Shown: positions 33,554 through 36,231 of the stretch, in pieces | How the letters are laid out: the number at the start of each line of letters is the position of its first letter | Numbering within the stretch: the first letter of the stretch is position 1 | From: Cytophaga aurantiaca DSM 3654 | GTDB taxonomy: Bacteria; Bacteroidota; Bacteroidia; Cytophagales; Cytophagaceae | Direction of reading: 5' to 3' | DNA: 36,231 nt | NCBI RefSeq assembly: GCF_000379725.1 | Contig: NZ_KB903642.1 | Span: 1 to 36,231, forward strand | Program-made: the position numbers and the translations under genes | The notes under the pieces: model-generated | What the model was told of the DNA's origin: nothing | The model's database searches: none | The model's input: the letters and a program-made list of their open reading frames with translations, nothing else

Positions 33554-36231
33554 ATGATTCAATTTTTACATAAGCATTCGTTTAAAAACCGTTGGTTCAA
33601 TTTGTGTTCGGCGCTCATTACACTATTTGTAATATTGCCTGCTGATGCACAAACCTTGGTTACAAGTGTAGAAGCGGAGAGCGGCACACGTGCAGGAGGC
33701 CTGACGATAGCGAATTCCAATGCAGGTTATTCTGGAAGCGGATATGTAACCAATATGGTAAACACGGGAGATAATCTTACCATTCCGGTAACGGTTCCTT
33801 CTGCAGGTAATTATAAATTGGTAATTCGCTATAATGGTCCATATGGTGTGAAGGATCAGGACATTTATGTGAACGGTGTTTTTGTTTCAAGTTTGAATTT
33901 TCCGGCAACCACAGGTTATACAGATCTTACAGCAGGAAGTTTAACATTGAATGCAGGAAGTAATACCATTGGTATTTATAAGAATTGGGGCTATACAGAT
34001 TTTGATAAAGTTACTTTATATACCGTACCGCTGCATGATTATACTACTGTTGCTGCTGCACCTATAGATCCGGCAGCTACTAAAGAAGCACTGGCACTTT
34101 ATAATTATTTTAAATCGAGTTACGGACAGACAATTATTTCTGGACAAACATCCGATTATTACACGACTGTTTCTCCGAATGCTGCAAAGAAGCCTGTACT
34201 TAGAGCGTACGATTTTCAGCATTATACAGTAGGGTATTCGTATAAATGGAACACTACTACCAACAGTCAGGGATTTGGTTGGGATGATGATGGAACAACA
34301 CAAGCTGCCATTGATTGGTACAACAGCACATGTCAAAAAGGTATTGTTGCTTTTCACTGGCATTGGCATTCACCATCCGGAGGGCAAGCGGGAACAAATA
34401 CGTTCTATACAAACTCTACAACATTTGATGTAACAAAAGCGGTAACTGCTGGAACAGCTGAAAATACAGCTGTTATACGAGACATCGATTCGATTGCTAC
34501 ACAATTAAAAAAATTACAAGCAGCAGGTGTTCCTGTGATGTGGAGACCGTTGCACGAGGCAGGTGGTGCCTGGTTCTGGTGGGGAGCCAAAGGTTCGGCT
34601 GCTGCATTGGCGTTGTACGATATTGTTTACAACAGATTGGTAAATTATCATGGCATACATAATTTGATCTGGCAATGGTCAACTCCTGAACCTTCCTGGT
34701 ATCCGGGAAATTCAAAAGTAGATATGCTTGGATACGATTCGTATCCGGGAGCATATAATTACGGCACACAAAAATTAATTTTCGATCAGTTGTATACTAT
34801 TGTCAACGGACAGAAAATGGTGGCAATGACCGAGAATGGTCCGATCCCGGATCCCGATGCATGTTTTGCAAGTGATGCCAAGTGGGCGTATTTCATGTCG
34901 TGGAGCGATCTTGTAACGCAGCAGAATTCAGCAGCACAATTAAGTCTTGTGTATAATCACGCAAAAGTAACAACCTTAGATGAAGTTACTACGGCAACAA
35001 ATACCGCTCAAATAACAGCAACCGGTCCGACTTCTTTTTGTACTGGCGGCAGTGTATTGTTAAAAGCAAACGTTGCAAAAGGGTATACTTATAAATGGTA
35101 TTATAATGGCAATGTGATCACTAGTGCTACATCTTCCATGTATACAGCTGCGGCTGCCGGTTCTTATACTGTTGCTGTTACAGCTACCGGTTCATGTACA
35201 ACAACTTCGGCACCTATAGTTGTTACGATGGGCGGACCAACAGCTACGATTACTGCGGCAACAGCAACAACATTCTGTCAGGGTGGAAGTGTTGTATTAA
35301 ATGCAAGTACAGGCAGTGGGTATACCTATCAGTGGAATGTTGGAGGGAATCCGATATCGGGAGCGACAACTGCGTCATATACAGCAACTGCAACTGGGTT
35401 GTATTCAGTGAAAGTTAGTTTGTCAACATGCAATGCGACTTCTGTAGGAACTCAGGTAACGGTGAATGCATTGCCAACGATTACAGGTACACCAACTGTT
35501 TGTGTAAATGCAATCACACCGTTAACAGGTACAGGTACGCCGGATGCAACATCACCATGGACATCTGCAACACCAACGGTTGCAACAGTTAATTCAGCAG
35601 GTGTTGTAACAGGACTTGCACCAGGAACAAGTATCATTTCATATAAAAACAGTTTAGGATGTACGGCTACAACTCCAATAACGGTGTATGCATTGCCAAC
35701 AGCAACAATCACGGCTGGTGGTACAACAACATTCTGTCAGGGTGGAAATGTAGTACTAACATCCAGTACAGGTACTTCTTATAAGTGGATGCTTGGCGGT
35801 TCTGCAATTAATGGTGCAACAAACGCAACGTATACAGCAACTGCAACAGGTTCTTATACGGTTGAAGTAACCAATACAAATAATTGCAAAGCTACATCTG
35901 CTGCAACAACTGTCGCTGTGAATGCCTTGCCAACAGCAACGATCACAGCAGGGGGCGCAACAACATTCTGTCAGGGTGGAAATGTAGTACTAACATCCAG
36001 TACAGGTACTTCTTATAAATGGATGCTTGGTGGAACTGCAATAAGTGGTGCAACAAGCGCAACGTATACAGCAACTTCAACAGGTTCTTATACGGTTGAA
36101 GTAACGAATGCAAATACTTGCAAAGCTACATCTGCTGCAACAACTGTCGCTGTGAATGCCTTGCCAACTGCAACGATTACTGCAGGTGGTACAACAACAT
36201 TCTGTCAGGGTGGAAATGTAGTACTAACATC
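33554..36231 (+). CDS. Modular GH26 beta-mannanase-like enzyme, partial (runs off the window)
   Basis: The frame is open from ATG 33554 to the edge (892 codons and two bases). Signal peptide to about residue 33 (...LPADAQ); CBM35/CBM6-like domain at about 36-157 (VEAESGTRAGG, GDNLTIPVTVP, YTDFDKVTLY); GH26 catalytic domain at about 170-480 with acid/base Glu 335 in WRPLHEAGGAWFWWG and nucleophile Glu 427 in VAMTENGP, FHWHWHSP and IWQWSTPE. From about residue 490, Ig-like/adhesin modules begin, each with TFC.GG and SYTV.V, the last ones nearly identical. It most likely hydrolyses mannan or galactomannan and is exported by T9SS; the sorting tail must lie outside. A TTG (33466) and TATTTTTT (33491) resemble a weak promoter in the upstream gap. 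Confidence 0.9.
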   Translation, partial: MIQFLHKHSFKNRWFNLCSALITLFVILPADAQTLVTSVEAESGTRAGGLTIANSNAGYSGSGYVTNMVNTGDNLTIPVTVPSAGNYKLVIRYNGPYGVKDQDIYVNGVFVSSLNFPATTGYTDLTAGSLTLNAGSNTIGIYKNWGYTDFDKVTLYTVPLHDYTTVAAAPIDPAATKEALALYNYFKSSYGQTIISGQTSDYYTTVSPNAAKKPVLRAYDFQHYTVGYSYKWNTTTNSQGFGWDDDGTTQAAIDWYNSTCQKGIVAFHWHWHSPSGGQAGTNTFYTNSTTFDVTKAVTAGTAENTAVIRDIDSIATQLKKLQAAGVPVMWRPLHEAGGAWFWWGAKGSAAALALYDIVYNRLVNYHGIHNLIWQWSTPEPSWYPGNSKVDMLGYDSYPGAYNYGTQKLIFDQLYTIVNGQKMVAMTENGPIPDPDACFASDAKWAYFMSWSDLVTQQNSAAQLSLVYNHAKVTTLDEVTTATNTAQITATGPTSFCTGGSVLLKANVAKGYTYKWYYNGNVITSATSSMYTAAAAGSYTVAVTATGSCTTTSAPIVVTMGGPTATITAATATTFCQGGSVVLNASTGSGYTYQWNVGGNPISGATTASYTATATGLYSVKVSLSTCNATSVGTQVTVNALPTITGTPTVCVNAITPLTGTGTPDATSPWTSATPTVATVNSAGVVTGLAPGTSIISYKNSLGCTATTPITVYALPTATITAGGTTTFCQGGNVVLTSSTGTSYKWMLGGSAINGATNATYTATATGSYTVEVTNTNNCKATSAATTVAVNALPTATITAGGATTFCQGGNVVLTSSTGTSYKWMLGGTAISGATSATYTATSTGSYTVEVTNANTCKATSAATTVAVNALPTATITAGGTTTFCQGGNVVLT
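35690..36231 (+). repeat. Tandem 234-bp repeat within the GH26 gene
   Basis: Units start at 35690, 35924 and 36158, an exact 234-bp (78-codon) period; long stretches of DNA are identical between copies (for example CATTCTGTCAGGGTGG at each, plus GTAGTACTAACATCCAGTAC). Each unit encodes one Ig-like module (TFCQGGNVVLTSSTGTSYKW ... GSYTVEVTN). Earlier modules (35040-35689) are diverged. The near-identity at DNA level implies recent duplication or gene conversion. The window stops inside the third copy, so the copy number is unknown. Confidence 0.9.

Noticed and set aside
35194-35712. ORFs in other frames inside the GH26 repeats (35194-35418 +, 35452-35712 -)
   Set aside because: They lie entirely within the open frame of the modular enzyme and reflect its repetitive Thr/Ala codons.

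Overview
The window looks like chromosomal DNA of a gliding, polysaccharide-degrading member of the Bacteroidota (Cytophagales), most likely Cytophaga hutchinsonii or a close relative. This is an inference from content. A CHU_C-type (T9SS type B) sorting domain closes the 684-aa protein at 22065-24119, and T9SS type A tails close two others. atpD and atpC stand as an isolated pair with a very short epsilon subunit. menA points to menaquinone, WG-repeat and CHRD proteins are present, clear Shine-Dalgarno sites are scarce, and a GH26 mannanase-like enzyme with tandem adhesin-like modules runs off the right edge. I see no tRNA, rRNA, CRISPR array, transposase or phage gene.

Layout. 1-402 is non-coding, with a stem-loop-rich stretch and a perfect 24-bp inverted repeat. 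403-6158 (+) holds mltG, a histone-deacetylase-like hydrolase, and a tight four-gene run: an exported six-CXXCXGXG protein, an MFS transporter, menA, and an SDR lacking the usual catalytic residues. 6183-8705 (+) is visibly AT-rich and holds a small secreted protein, a 411-aa RES-domain protein with a 77-aa companion, and a DUF3052-like protein. 8830-9282 is a secreted ankyrin protein. 9459-14240 (-) is hemA followed by two exported WG-repeat proteins. 14357-15526 (+) is a sensor histidine kinase diverging from hemA. 15794-16519 (-) is an unknown exported protein. 16944-18762 (+) is atpD-atpC. 18848-19180 (-) is a DUF6787-like membrane protein. 19344-24119 (+) carries an Omp85-like outer-membrane protein, the remnant of a T9SS cargo gene fused to a dispersed repeat, and the large CHU_C protein. 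24200-24877 (-) is an outer-membrane barrel.

25230-29934 (+) appears to be a functional unit: ECF sigma factor, RskA-like anti-sigma factor, a triple-CHRD lipoprotein, a one-heme cytochrome c lipoprotein, a YceI protein and a DUF5777-type barrel. This suggests an envelope module under sigma/anti-sigma control. 30098-32905 (+) pairs an M19-dipeptidase-like metallohydrolase with a membrane protein. 32988-33314 (-) encodes a signal peptide joined almost directly to a T9SS tail. 33554 to the end (+) is the modular GH26 protein, truncated by the window edge.

Between genes there are at least four kinds of dispersed, inverted-repeat DNA (GTGGTC palindromes, ATCCTTAGAG stem-loops, a GTGGTTG...CCAACCAC element, and a CCCGTAGGGA...GGAGCTCC element), together with strong, often symmetrical terminators. 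The best leads for new biology are the RES-domain gene pair, the exported DnaJ-type zinc-finger protein, the degenerate SDR in the menA operon, the M19-like/membrane pair, the sorting-domain-only protein, and the ECF sigma gene whose conserved N-terminus extends upstream of any usual start codon.
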